Below, one piece after another: positions 7,678 to 16,317 of a stretch of 64,000 bases of DNA. Below the pieces are notes generated by a model that saw only the letters and a program-made list of their open reading frames with translations, had not been told where the DNA came from and searched no databases. The DNA is from Sulfoacidibacillus thermotolerans. Lineage in GTDB: Bacteria; Bacillota; Bacilli; Alicyclobacillales; SLC66. The first letter of the stretch is position 1, and each line of letters opens with the position of its first letter. The stretch lies in NCBI RefSeq assembly GCF_003144315.1, contig NZ_MPDK01000011.1, forward strand, positions 1 to 64,000, given 5' to 3'. The position numbers and the translations under genes are program-made.

Positions 7678-8415
7678 TTAACGCGGTGAACGCTGATTGC
7701 GAAACGACGAGGACACGCGTTTGGGACGTGGATGTAAAGCATGCTGCAACTTCGTTAACGCTCTCGCCTCGATGCGCGATACATAAGAGCGTGAAATCCC
7801 CATGAGTTCAGCAATCTGATTTTGCGTCCACTCCATTCCATCGATTAACCCATAACGCAAACAGACCACTTTACGCTCTCGTTCATCTAATATAGGTAAA
7901 AACGAACGCAATCGTTCTTCTTCCAAACGCTCTCCAACAAATCGCTCCAATTCATCTGAATCAGACCCTAGCACATCACGTAAAGTCAGATCATTCCCCT
8001 CTTTATCTGTGCCGATCGATTCATCCATTGAAATATCACGACTCGACTTCTTCCTAGAACGCAAATGCATAAGCATCTCATTTTCAATGCAGCGCGCCGC
8101 GTAGGTGGCAAATTTCGTGCCTGCATCTTGACGAAAACTCTTGACCGCCTTAATCAGCCCAATCGTACCAAGCGAAATCATATCGTCCTCATCAACGCCA
8201 GAATCCCGAAATTTTTTTGCAATGTAAGCGACAAGTCGCAAATTATGTTCAATGAGACGGTTGTAAGCAGCTTCATCGCCCTGTTGGATCTGAAGCAGAC
8301 ATTCCTTTTCTTCCTGTTCATTCAGTGGTTGCGGGAAAGCCTGGTTTTTTACATAGGAAACGAGTGACACCGTTTCCTTGACACATAGGGTGATGAGTGA
8401 AATTAGAGCTGGCAC
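7678..8415 (-). CDS. sigK: Sporulation sigma factor SigK (pro-sigma-K), uninterrupted
   Basis: The late mother-cell sigma factor. The 245-residue product begins with a hydrophobic pro-sequence of about 20 residues (LITLCVKETVSLVSYVKN region) that SpoIVFB would remove. Region 2 follows (NLRLVAYIAKKF, GTIGLIKAVKSF, KFATYAARCIENEMLMHLR), then region 4 with WTQNQIAELMGISRSYVSRIE. The GTG start follows AGGAGGG by seven bases. The gene is continuous, with no skin-type insertion. Its inhibitor gene bofA and its probable target yabG are both nearby. In B. subtilis sigK is elsewhere, so its place between abrB and metG is unusual. Confidence 0.95.
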   Translation of the reverse strand: MPALISLITLCVKETVSLVSYVKNQAFPQPLNEQEEKECLLQIQQGDEAAYNRLIEHNLRLVAYIAKKFRDSGVDEDDMISLGTIGLIKAVKSFRQDAGTKFATYAARCIENEMLMHLRSRKKSSRDISMDESIGTDKEGNDLTLRDVLGSDSDELERFVGERLEEERLRSFLPILDERERKVVCLRYGLIDGMEWTQNQIAELMGISRSYVSRIEARALTKLQHALHPRPKRVSSSFRNQRSPR

Positions 8416-8451
8416 TCCACGTCCCTCCTGCTATCTTGGCGGCATCAAACC

Positions 8452-8459
8452 ATCGTATG
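8452..8459 (-). promoter_or_regulatory. Possible sigma-E -10 element of sigK
   Basis: CATACGAT on the minus strand lies 37 bases before the sigK GTG and differs from the CATACAnT sigma-E -10 at one position. The -35 region is not convincing. sigK is a sigma-E target in B. subtilis. Confidence 0.3.
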
Positions 8460-8523
8460 TCAGGGGAACTGGAAGCGTTACATCAATAGGCCCATGTTTG
8501 ACGCAAAAAAGTAAAAAAAACTA

Positions 8524-8552
8524 TTGCATCTCTATGGTCTAAGTGGTAGACT
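8524..8552 (+). promoter_or_regulatory. Sigma-A promoter of abrB
   Basis: TTGCAT (8524-8529), a 17-base spacer and TAGACT (8547-8552), giving a leader of about 138 bases. The leader also contains a six-base-pair dyad, ACCTGT-GAAT-ACAGGT (8625-8640), that might be an operator or a small hairpin. Confidence 0.55.
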
Positions 8553-8696
8553 TTCACTAGTAAATAAGTGGGTAAACCTTAATAAAATCCGCTAGTTTGT
8601 GAAACTTGCGGAAGATTGCATTTTACCTGTGAATACAGGTTATGCAAGGAGATAGAAAAAATAAAAAGTAACCAATCATGGGGAGGAACACTCACA

Positions 8697-8945
8697 ATGA
8701 TGAAGTCCACAGGCATTGTCCGTAAGGTTGACGAATTAGGGCGTGTTGTCATTCCGATTGAACTGCGCCGCACCTTAGGAATTGGAGAAAAAGATGCTCT
8801 AGAAATTTACGTCGACGGCGATCGCATCGTTCTGAAAAAATACGAGCCTGCCTGCATTTTCTGTGGTCAAGCGGACGAAATTATCCACTTCAAAGGGAAA
8901 AATATCTGCCCGAATTGCATTGCTGAAATGGCACAACAAAAATAA
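8697..8945 (+). CDS. abrB: Transition-state regulator AbrB
   Basis: An 82-residue global DNA-binding regulator of the exponential-to-stationary transition. The N-terminal swapped-hairpin domain is almost identical to the Bacillus protein (MMKSTGIVRKVDELGRVVIP, RRTLGI.EKDALEIYVDGD). The C-terminal third has two cysteine pairs, CIFC and CPNC, which could bind zinc; B. subtilis AbrB lacks them, but I recall similar tails in other Bacilli. The start at 8697 follows GGGGAGGA by about nine bases. It is one of few plus-strand genes in this part and faces rsmI. Confidence 0.95.
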   Translation: MMKSTGIVRKVDELGRVVIPIELRRTLGIGEKDALEIYVDGDRIVLKKYEPACIFCGQADEIIHFKGKNICPNCIAEMAQQK

Positions 8946-8972
8946 GCGATTCGATACTCAATAGATCTATCT

Positions 8973-9854
8973 TTATGATTTATTTTCTAATAGTGCACGG
9001 TAAACGTCCCGCCGCGAAATGCTGCGGGCTTTTGCCACTTCTCGCATGGCTTCTTTTTGCGTTAATCCTTCAGCCATCCATTGTGCGACATGTTCAGCGA
9101 TAGACAATTGCTCCCCTAAAACCGATTGATGATTCTGCGTTACATGAGGATCCCATTGGGGGTCCGCCCCTACGAGAACCACCATCTCTCCACGCTTCAT
9201 CTCTTCGGGCAACAACTGCTGATGTTCCGCAAGGCGTCCTCGTACATAGCACTCATGGTGCTTTGTCAATTCTTTCGCGATGACGACCGGACAATTTCCC
9301 AATCCTTCATATAAATCTGCCAACATCTTATCAATGCGATGAGGAGCTTCGTAAAAAATGAGCGTTTCCGATCGCCCACGCAATTGCTCGATGATAGCTC
9401 GCCGCTCTTTCGCAACACGAGGCAGAAAGCCGTGAAAAGAAAAGTTTTTCGTATCTAGTCCGGATCCTACTAGAGCGGTCATCGCCGCATTGGGCCCAGG
9501 CAGAACGACATAGGGTAATTGTTCTGCCACCAACAGTGCAATTAAATCAAATCCGGGATCAGAGATCGCTGGCATTCCTGCATCAGAGACTAGAGCGCCC
9601 GAGTAACCCGCTTGAAGAAGGCGAATCACACTCTCCCCTGCAGTGCGCACATTATGTTCATGATATGAAAAAAACTGCTTCGGTCGAATCGCAAAATGTG
9701 TCAATAGTTTTCTTGTGTGACGAGTATCTTCTGCAGCAATAAAATCAACTTCTTGGAGGACGCGTAAAGCACGCAAAGTAATATCCTCGAGATTTCCTAT
9801 AGGTGTAGGCACTACATATAAAGTTCCGACTGACATCGCATGGGAATCACTCAT
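8973..9854 (-). CDS. rsmI: 16S rRNA (cytidine1402-2'-O)-methyltransferase RsmI
   Basis: Methylates the ribose of C1402 in the decoding site of 16S rRNA. The 293-residue protein shows the tetrapyrrole methylase fold signatures: TLYVVPTPIGNLEDITLRAL near the N terminus, AAEDTRHTRKLL, a GALVSDAGMPAISDPG block, and LVVLPGPNA-like residues (YVVLPGPNAAMTAL). The ATG at 9854 is preferred because AAGGA precedes it by nine bases; a start at 9887 would add eleven unrelated residues. It lies beside yabA, as in B. subtilis, though yabB and yazA are missing. Confidence 0.95.
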   Translation of the reverse strand: MSDSHAMSVGTLYVVPTPIGNLEDITLRALRVLQEVDFIAAEDTRHTRKLLTHFAIRPKQFFSYHEHNVRTAGESVIRLLQAGYSGALVSDAGMPAISDPGFDLIALLVAEQLPYVVLPGPNAAMTALVGSGLDTKNFSFHGFLPRVAKERRAIIEQLRGRSETLIFYEAPHRIDKMLADLYEGLGNCPVVIAKELTKHHECYVRGRLAEHQQLLPEEMKRGEMVVLVGADPQWDPHVTQNHQSVLGEQLSIAEHVAQWMAEGLTQKEAMREVAKARSISRRDVYRALLENKS

Positions 9855-9893
9855 GAGCGGCCATCCTTCGATTGAGGCACATGGCAATCTTCT

Positions 9894-10208
9894 CTATACA
9901 CGCTGCAGACTTTGTAAACAAAACAGACATTCTCCTTTGCGCAAGCTCCCATAATTAACATTGCAGATATGAAACCCATCTTCGTACAGCTGTCCAAGAT
10001 AACGGGCCGCTTCACCCTGTATTGGGGTTTTTTCTTCCGCATAGAGACGTGCACGTTCACGTAACTTCACATTTTCAAGCGCTAATTGCCCATTTTCCTC
10101 TATCAAATCGCTAATCAGCAGCTTCAATTCTCCAAGTTCCTGATAAAATTCCCCGATTCGATCTTGTAGTTGCTCGATCTGCCGCAACATGGCCTGTTTG
10201 TCGATCAT
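9894..10208 (-). CDS. yabA: Replication initiation control protein YabA
   Basis: A 104-residue negative regulator of DnaA that links it to DnaN in Bacilli. The N-terminal two thirds form a coiled coil of heptad leucines (LRQIEQLQDRIGEF, ELKLLISDLIEENGQLALEN), the tetramerisation zipper. The C-terminal zinc domain has GFHICNVNYGS followed by GECLFCLQ, supplying the His and Cys ligands. It follows holB directly, whereas in B. subtilis yaaT/ricT lies between the two. Confidence 0.94.
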   Translation of the reverse strand: MIDKQAMLRQIEQLQDRIGEFYQELGELKLLISDLIEENGQLALENVKLRERARLYAEEKTPIQGEAARYLGQLYEDGFHICNVNYGSLRKGECLFCLQSLQRV

Positions 10209-10237
10209 GAGATTTCACCCCTCAGCTACTGCAAGCG

Positions 10238-11185
10238 TCACGCTGACTCCCTTTGAAACTGAAGAAATACGGCTTCTAAAGCTGTTGCGACTTGAACGTG
10301 ACTTGATAAGCGTCTGCGTAACGCGCCAAGCTCTACGGCGATACGAGCATAGTGGTCGATTTGTTCGCCCTTTGCTACATGCTGTAATTGCCGTATTTGT
10401 GCGCGAAAATGAGAGACGGGTTGCGAACAACTCACTGCGATGAGATCTCGGAAATACGCAATCAACAAATCTACAATCGCGTAACCTTGCTCTGCTTTAA
10501 AATTCATCTTTGCAAATCGATCAGCAACAGCATGCCAACCGTGTGGCTCTTGTGTTGCTAAAGACTGTCCCAATTCTAGCACTAGCGACAGGGCATCAGC
10601 AAACTGCGCTTGAACCTTCGCAAAATCCCCATCTTCTTCCTCTTTGTTTGGCCATAACGCGAACAAGCCGTCATCGTCTGTCTCTTGCAGGTTTAGTGAA
10701 TTTTTATCAATGCGCAAAAGTGCACAACGCGAACGCAATGTGGGCAAGAGTGCTGCCAGTGAGACTGTTAAAAACAAAAATAAACGATTTTCACCTGGTT
10801 CCTCTACCCATTTGAGAATGGCATTCGTCGCTTCGACCGTTAACTTTTGAGCATCCTCTACGACAATCATGCGCAAGGTGACACCGCTAGCCTTTCTCGT
10901 ATCCGCAGACCATGCCGAACGCATTTGAGCAATTTTGAGAGAGGCCCCATCTGGCGCAATCCAAGTCATTCCGAGGTGATTGCCCGATGCAATACGCAAA
11001 CATTCATCACACGTCTGGCAAGCATCTCCTGAAGGAGAAACTCGTGAACAGTAGAGACCTTGTACGATTTGGTGTGCCGTTTGGCGCAAAACGGTGAGAG
11101 ATTCACCTAGTAAAATATAGGCATGTCCAAGGCGATGCAGATCGTGCAGACGTCTCATTTTGTTTGCTATTTCCGTCGCGTCCAT
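10238..11185 (-). CDS. holB: DNA polymerase III delta' subunit
   Basis: A clamp-loader subunit of 315 residues. It resembles the AAA+ part of DnaX but lacks a good Walker A motif, as expected for delta', with a degraded ILLGES at the P-loop position. A cysteine cluster (CQTCDECLRIASG) and the SRC-type motif LRSRCALLRID (near residue 150) are visible. It lies between yaaR and yabA in the conserved order, with start at the ATG at 11185 behind GAGG. Confidence 0.92.
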   Translation of the reverse strand: MDATEIANKMRRLHDLHRLGHAYILLGESLTVLRQTAHQIVQGLYCSRVSPSGDACQTCDECLRIASGNHLGMTWIAPDGASLKIAQMRSAWSADTRKASGVTLRMIVVEDAQKLTVEATNAILKWVEEPGENRLFLFLTVSLAALLPTLRSRCALLRIDKNSLNLQETDDDGLFALWPNKEEEDGDFAKVQAQFADALSLVLELGQSLATQEPHGWHAVADRFAKMNFKAEQGYAIVDLLIAYFRDLIAVSCSQPVSHFRAQIRQLQHVAKGEQIDHYARIAVELGALRRRLSSHVQVATALEAVFLQFQRESA

Positions 11186-11203
11186 CTCATAAGAACCTCA
11201 TTT

Positions 11204-11638
11204 CTACAAGCGAAGACTGACCAACAAGCCCTTGATTTCCCCGACAATCCGCAATACATCAATCGGTTCTTGTTGCTGCTGCAACACCGAATGCATCAGG
11301 TCGAGTAAGTGACGATCAATTTGCTCGACTTGCATAAAAATTTTCTGTCGACCTAATCGCCCTTTCGTCACTGCTTGGTGAACGGTTAACCCGTTTTGAA
11401 CTGCACGTTGCACAAACTCCATCACTGCATCACGATAAGCTTGTGCAGTTTCGACCGAAGGATGCCGCACTAGTTTCTCTCCTCGTTTCGTCACAGCATC
11501 CATCAATCTCCCCCACTCTTGCTCTTCTAAAACCTGCTGCGTGGCGACTAATTGGCTCTGAAAAGCGGACGATTCTTTCGCTGCGCCCACATTTGCCACT
11601 GGGGGATGTCCAGAATCTAAGAGATTAGAACGCTCCAT
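11204..11638 (-). CDS. yaaR: YaaR family protein (DUF327)
   Basis: A 144-residue helical protein of unknown function found beside darA and holB in Bacilli. The C-terminal block VEQIDRHLLDLMHSVLQQQQEPIDVLRIVGEIKGLL is typical of DUF327. The ATG at 11638 is chosen because AAGG precedes it; a TTG four codons upstream is the alternative. Position between darA and holB supports the call. Confidence 0.87.
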   Translation of the reverse strand: MERSNLLDSGHPPVANVGAAKESSAFQSQLVATQQVLEEQEWGRLMDAVTKRGEKLVRHPSVETAQAYRDAVMEFVQRAVQNGLTVHQAVTKGRLGRQKIFMQVEQIDRHLLDLMHSVLQQQQEPIDVLRIVGEIKGLLVSLRL

Positions 11639-11671
11639 CTTTACCTTCAAATATAACGCCCCCGCACGTGA

Positions 11672-12001
11672 TCAATACTGTTCAAAGCGATCCACTTGTA
11701 CAATAAACACCGTGGCTCCGCCAACTTGGACAGACACCGGATACGAGACAAAGGATTCAACTTGATTGCCAAGCGGCGTAAGTGGTGTCACGAGTTGCTC
11801 ACGCGCGCGGCAACTTTGTCGAATGTGTGAGAGTGCTTCCTCAACGCGAGAGTCTTCTACGCCAATCATGAATGTCGTATTGCCCGAACGCAAGAATCCC
11901 CCTGTCGAAGCTAACTTCGTCGCGCGAATCCCGGCTTTAACCAGTCGTTCTGAGAGACGAGCCACGTCTTTATCTTGAACCACCGCAAAGATCAATTGCA
12001 T
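11672..12001 (-). CDS. darA: Cyclic-di-AMP receptor DarA (PstA/YaaQ)
   Basis: A 109-residue PII-like trimeric protein that binds cyclic di-AMP. It begins MQLIFAVVQDKDVARLSERL and contains the family motif ATKLASTGGFLRSGNTTFMIGVED at residues 28-51, where the nucleotide binds. The start at 12001 follows GGGAGGG by six bases and overlaps the last codons of tmk. An earlier start would add 15 residues outside the family. Its downstream partner is not established. Cyclic di-AMP commonly governs potassium uptake, and a large kdp region lies in the same window. Confidence 0.93.
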   Translation of the reverse strand: MQLIFAVVQDKDVARLSERLVKAGIRATKLASTGGFLRSGNTTFMIGVEDSRVEEALSHIRQSCRAREQLVTPLTPLGNQVESFVSYPVSVQVGGATVFIVQVDRFEQY

Positions 12002-12654
12002 GGAGAACCCTCCCCCCCATTTATCAATTGAGAGACGATGCGCCAAATCTCCTGTTCAACAGTTTCTGGTGACCCTGTAGCATCTAGCCAAAGCATTCGC
12101 TGCTGGTCTTGTTCATATAACTGGTTTAATCCGCTGCGCACCGCGCGGAAAAAGTCAGCATTACGCTGCTCCATACGATCCTTCTTCCCCATTCCACTGC
12201 GTGCATTCAAGCGTTGTTCAGCTACTTCCACTGGAACATCTAGAATGAAGGTTACATGCGGAAGAATCCCTTGCAAGGCAGGTTGATTTAACGCCCACAC
12301 CAATTCTGGTGTCACCTCGTCCGCCGCACTGCCATACCCCTGGTAGACAACACTCGCATCGACAAACCGATCACAGATCACAATCTTCCCAGCTGCAAGC
12401 GCGGGCGCAATCACGCGCTGCACATGTTCTGCACGCGCGGCTGCATATAAATACGCCTCTGTGAGCGAGGTCATCACAGATTCGGGATCTAGTAAAAGCG
12501 CGCGAATCGCGTCTCCGATCGGAGTGCCGCCTGGCTCGCGCGTGCAAATATATTCATGCGAAGTTTCCCGGAGACGCGCGCAAAGCCGCTCAACTTGCGT
12601 CGTTTTCCCAGAACCATCAATGCCCTCAAAGGTGATAAAAACACCCCGATTCAA
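11992..12654 (-). CDS. tmk: Thymidylate kinase
   Basis: Phosphorylates dTMP to dTDP. The 220-residue protein has the P-loop FEGIDGSGKTTQV at residues 8-20, the DR(F/Y) motif ICDRFVDASVVYQGYG near 94, and a LID segment with RSGMGKKDRME. The start is a TTG overlapping the stop of the upstream decarboxylase gene (TTGA), with AAGGAGG about 13 bases upstream. The overlap with darA downstream shows tight coupling. Confidence 0.95.
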   Translation of the reverse strand: MNRGVFITFEGIDGSGKTTQVERLCARLRETSHEYICTREPGGTPIGDAIRALLLDPESVMTSLTEAYLYAAARAEHVQRVIAPALAAGKIVICDRFVDASVVYQGYGSAADEVTPELVWALNQPALQGILPHVTFILDVPVEVAEQRLNARSGMGKKDRMEQRNADFFRAVRSGLNQLYEQDQQRMLWLDATGSPETVEQEIWRIVSQLINGGEGSPCN

Positions 12655-14126
12655 GATACAGCCTCGCCTCCTTGTTCTTCCGCAGCCTCTAGATAATATC
12701 GAATCCTCGGCGGATTTTGCTCTAACAGGCCATCGATTCTCTGCTGAGCCGCGTGATGTTGCAAAAGCACTTGTGCAGTCTCGGCAGTCAGCGTCTCACC
12801 CGGAAGCACATAAGGAATTCCTGGCGGATACGGCACAATAGCATCAGCGACCACATGCCCAATCGCATCTTGTAACGCCCCCTCTACTTCATGAAGGACG
12901 CGCTGCCCAAGGTTATGCAACACAAGAGGGTGCGTCACCACCTGCTGTGTGTGTGTGGTGAGATCTACGGGAGAAGTGACAGATGAGATCCCCTCTCCGA
13001 TCGCGAGTAATGCCTCCACCACCATCTCCATATCGCGATGTGTCGATGCGTAAGTCCAGACAAACAACACGTGACGTTCTGTTGCTAGTTCCACATATAC
13101 TCCAAAACGTTCTCGCAAAAGGCGTTCGACTTCAAATCCCGTACGCTGCAATCGGCCCGCATCCAATACCCATTTGAAAGGGTCTGCAAAACCGACAGGA
13201 GCAACTTCAACAATCAATCCAGGCCTCTTCTCTATGACGCGCATTTTTGCACTTCGTAAAGCCGCTAACGTGTTCGATAACATTTGTTTCCCCTGAGTGG
13301 CCATTTGCTGGCGCGCACTATCTATAGATGCGAGCAACAAATAAGAAGGAGAACTGGACTGAAGGGTGCGCAACCATTTCTTTAGTCTGGACCGATCGAC
13401 CCGTTCACCACAAACGTGCAGAAGTCCGGATTGTGTAAATGCCCCCAACATTTTATGAGCGCTGTGGATCACGAGGTCTGCGCCTACTTGTACAGCTGAG
13501 GTTGGCAGATCTGCATGAAAAGAAAAATGCGCACCATGCGCTTCATCCACAATGACAAGCACGTCATTTTGGTGAGCCAATTTAACGATCGCTGCCAAAT
13601 CCGAAGCCGCGCCATAATACGTTGGACTCGTGACAATTAGCGTCTTGCAAGATGGAAAATGGGACAAAGCTTGTTCCACAGTCGCAAGCGATAGGGCTCC
13701 TGCAACTCCTCCTTGCACCTCCGGAAAAACAGGAACGATCTGTGCGCCTGCAAGCTCTAATGCAGACCATATTGACTGATGGGCATTACGCGCTACAATC
13801 GCAAGATCTCCAGGTCCAACAGCTGTTAAGATCGCAGCAAGATTCCCTACTGTGCTGCCCCCTACCAAAAAATAAGTCTCTTGTGCCCCCCAAGCTGCGG
13901 CAGCTAGCTGTTGCGCTGCTAAAATCGGGCCTGTAGGATGATGAAGATCATCCGCACCGGGTAACTCTGTAATATCAAGACGTCCTACATGTCCTACGTA
14001 GGCAGCCAATTCTTCAGAAAGGCCTTGTCCCGCTTTATGTCCTGGCACATGTAGCGAGACTCGTTCACGCGCTTGGTGCGCGCGGACTGCTTCAACAATC
14101 GGCATTGCCTTTTGATCGATTCTCAT
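12651..14126 (-). CDS. Orn/Lys/Arg decarboxylase family PLP enzyme (YaaO-like)
   Basis: A 491-residue PLP enzyme of fold type I related to B. subtilis YaaO and SpeA. The PLP-lysine motif is HSAHKMLGAFTQSG near residues 219-232, preceded by VIVDEAHGAHF, and the N terminus has VSLHVPGHKAG. The C-terminal domain ends in PYPPGIPYVLPGE, typical of arginine/lysine decarboxylases. The substrate cannot be told from sequence: arginine, lysine or another amine precursor. It precedes tmk with a four-base overlap, as yaaO does in B. subtilis. Confidence 0.9.
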   Translation of the reverse strand: MRIDQKAMPIVEAVRAHQARERVSLHVPGHKAGQGLSEELAAYVGHVGRLDITELPGADDLHHPTGPILAAQQLAAAAWGAQETYFLVGGSTVGNLAAILTAVGPGDLAIVARNAHQSIWSALELAGAQIVPVFPEVQGGVAGALSLATVEQALSHFPSCKTLIVTSPTYYGAASDLAAIVKLAHQNDVLVIVDEAHGAHFSFHADLPTSAVQVGADLVIHSAHKMLGAFTQSGLLHVCGERVDRSRLKKWLRTLQSSSPSYLLLASIDSARQQMATQGKQMLSNTLAALRSAKMRVIEKRPGLIVEVAPVGFADPFKWVLDAGRLQRTGFEVERLLRERFGVYVELATERHVLFVWTYASTHRDMEMVVEALLAIGEGISSVTSPVDLTTHTQQVVTHPLVLHNLGQRVLHEVEGALQDAIGHVVADAIVPYPPGIPYVLPGETLTAETAQVLLQHHAAQQRIDGLLEQNPPRIRYYLEAAEEQGGEAVS

Positions 14127-14198
14127 AACTCACCTTAGGAATACAATTTCGTGACGCGATGACAGAATCCTTCTGCTTCACTCTATTGTATGCAACAT

Positions 14199-14417
14199 TT
14201 ATGATAAGGTCGACCCATTGGCTTCTTCTTTGTCTAAGTTTAAAACATCGATCCACAAACCGCGCAGACGACCGACAAAATAGTCATAGAGATCGTCCTC
14301 TACATTGGTGCGGCAGATATCTTGCTCACACTCCAAGCAAATAAATTGTGTCAAAATATGAATTCCTTCTGTACATTCGCGTTCACAAATCATGCATACC
14401 GAACGGTTTGTCTCCAT
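14199..14417 (-). CDS. csfB: Anti-sigma factor Gin/CsfB
   Basis: A 72-residue zinc protein that inhibits sigma-G (and sigma-E) during sporulation. Two cysteine pairs, CMICERE near residue 8 and FICLECEQDICR near 27-38, form the zinc site, followed by DLYDYFVGRLRGLW. The ATG at 14417 is preferred over a GTG three codons upstream. It lies upstream of yaaO; the xpaC and yaaN genes that separate these two in B. subtilis are missing. Confidence 0.9.
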   Translation of the reverse strand: METNRSVCMICERECTEGIHILTQFICLECEQDICRTNVEDDLYDYFVGRLRGLWIDVLNLDKEEANGSTLS

Positions 14418-14455
14418 CTCAACCACTATCCCCTAGTTATTCAATCCTAGCAATC

Positions 14456-14484
14456 AGTATACCTCTCTTTGATTGCTGTTATAC
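14456..14484 (-). promoter_or_regulatory. Possible forespore (sigma-F/sigma-G) promoter of csfB
   Basis: GTATA (14484-14480), 16 bases and GGTATACT (14463-14456) on the minus strand. The -35 fits GYATA and the -10 partly fits either the sigma-F or the sigma-G consensus. csfB is transcribed in the forespore in B. subtilis. Confidence 0.4.
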
Positions 14485-14602
14485 GAGAGCATATAGATCC
14501 GACTTCTGTGCACCTACCGTATGCATTTCGACGTGAAAAGGTTCCTCATGTGCTATACTACGTGCAGTGTGCGCAAGGACTTGGCAAGGGAGGAGCAAAG
14601 TC

Positions 14603-16240
14603 TTGTCTTCGGAATCACAAGGGCGATTTGGACGTGGGGCGTCTTCAATGGTAAGCGCAGTATTCATCTCAAAAGTACTCGGACTGCTTTTTATCATCCC
14701 CCTGCAAAATATGATCGGCGGTTACGCCTATGGACTCTATTATCTAGCTTATCCACTTTATACTGTGATGCTGACGTTATCTACAGCCGGATTTCCACTT
14801 GCTCTCTCCAAATCCATCAGCGACTTGTCGGCACGCGGTCGACATCGCGAGGCAACCGCAACCTTTCGCATTGTTGGACGAGCGATGCTTGTATTTGGCC
14901 TTGTTTCTTTTTTCCTCATGTGGTTTATGGGGCCCCTCTACCTGCGATTGGCAGTCCCCCAACAGCAACATGCACTTTTGCATGACGCACTGCCTGCCGT
15001 TCGCGCACTAGCGCTTGCCTTACTCCTGCTTCCTCTGATGAGTGCCATGCGAGGATATTTACAAGGATATTTAAACCTTCAACCTTCTGGTACTTCTCAA
15101 GTTGTTGAACAGATCGTTCGTGTGATTTTCATTTTGGCCGGCGCCTTTCTCGCAATTCAACTCGGTTATGGACCGCGCGTAACTGCCGCAGTAGCCACAT
15201 TGGGTGCGGTCGTTGGTGCGATCCCGGCATTTATCGTCTTGCGTCACGCGGTGATCAAAACGCGCCGGGCTCATTTGCAAAAATCACGCGTTGCGCAGAT
15301 GCCCCGCCTGCCTGCACGCTCGATTTTATGGCGTCTCTTCCTCTACTCGCTACCTATTGCCATGGGAAGCTTAGTTCTTCCACTGTCCCAGCAAGTCGAC
15401 GCTTGGACTGTGCCGCGCGAACTCGTCGCAAGTGGCCTTAGCGTCGTTGCAGCTACAGTGCAATATGGCATTTACAGTGGCGAAGCGCTAAAACTCATTC
15501 AGCTCCCACTTGCGTTTGCTAACGCGATCGGGGCTTCTGTCATGCCCGCAATCACTGAAGCCATGGCACGCAAAGATCGCAAATTGGGTGAAGATCGCCT
15601 CTTGCTTACGCTTCGCATGACAGCTTTTATCACGCTTCCAGGCGCACTGATTCTCAGCGTTCTCGCGTTACCGATCAATCTGGCCCTGTTTAAAAGTACA
15701 GCCGGCACAGACGCGATTGCGCTTGCCGGCGTGATGAGCATTTATAGTGCGATTGAACTCGTATCTACCTATATTTTACAAGGATACGATCGCTTTTATA
15801 CACCTGTTTGGCATATGGGAGTAGGGCTCCTCATAAAGCTAGGATTAAACCTCACCTTGATTCCACTCTTTGGCATCGATGGCGCGGCAATCGCCGGGAT
15901 CGTCGGATATTTCGTTTCTTCCTGGCTAAATATGGCAGCCATTCGCCGTGCCACAGGTCTTCGTGTGTACTTTTTACGCTTAACTTGGCGCACTTTCGTC
16001 GCCTCTGGGGCCGTTGGACTTCTCTCTTATGGCATTTTGCGCCTCTATGAATTCATGACCACGTGGCTTCCAGCTTTTCACGCCTCTCGGATGTTGGCGC
16101 TAGGCGCTGTCCTTGTGAGCTTAGTCCTTGGCGTTCCAGTTTATATCGCCACCGCATTAATGTTGCGCGCCGTTGATCAGGAGGAATTGCTCCGCATGCC
16201 GATGATCGGCCCTTTACTTATAAAATTGGCGCGGGCGTAA
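14603..16240 (+). CDS. Polysaccharide/lipid II flippase-like protein (SpoVB/MurJ family)
   Basis: A 545-residue integral membrane protein with about 14 helices, of the MOP exporter superfamily that includes SpoVB and MurJ. The N-terminal GASSMVSAVFISKVLGLLFIIPL and the later GYLQGYLNLQPSGTSQVVEQIVRV are typical of the SpoVB branch. The TTG at 14603 is the likely start because GGAGGA lies eight bases before it. It stands alone on the plus strand between csfB and bofA. The cargo is probably an undecaprenyl-linked precursor for cell wall or spore cortex. Whether it is SpoVB itself or a YabM-like paralogue cannot be settled here. Confidence 0.85.
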   Translation: MSSESQGRFGRGASSMVSAVFISKVLGLLFIIPLQNMIGGYAYGLYYLAYPLYTVMLTLSTAGFPLALSKSISDLSARGRHREATATFRIVGRAMLVFGLVSFFLMWFMGPLYLRLAVPQQQHALLHDALPAVRALALALLLLPLMSAMRGYLQGYLNLQPSGTSQVVEQIVRVIFILAGAFLAIQLGYGPRVTAAVATLGAVVGAIPAFIVLRHAVIKTRRAHLQKSRVAQMPRLPARSILWRLFLYSLPIAMGSLVLPLSQQVDAWTVPRELVASGLSVVAATVQYGIYSGEALKLIQLPLAFANAIGASVMPAITEAMARKDRKLGEDRLLLTLRMTAFITLPGALILSVLALPINLALFKSTAGTDAIALAGVMSIYSAIELVSTYILQGYDRFYTPVWHMGVGLLIKLGLNLTLIPLFGIDGAAIAGIVGYFVSSWLNMAAIRRATGLRVYFLRLTWRTFVASGAVGLLSYGILRLYEFMTTWLPAFHASRMLALGAVLVSLVLGVPVYIATALMLRAVDQEELLRMPMIGPLLIKLARA

Positions 16241-16317
16241 GCAGGATTTTTCAACTGCCTGCGCTTAAAAAGGCCAGATTGCTCGGCAGCGGTGGCACTT
16301 CCTCACTCGTGGCATTC

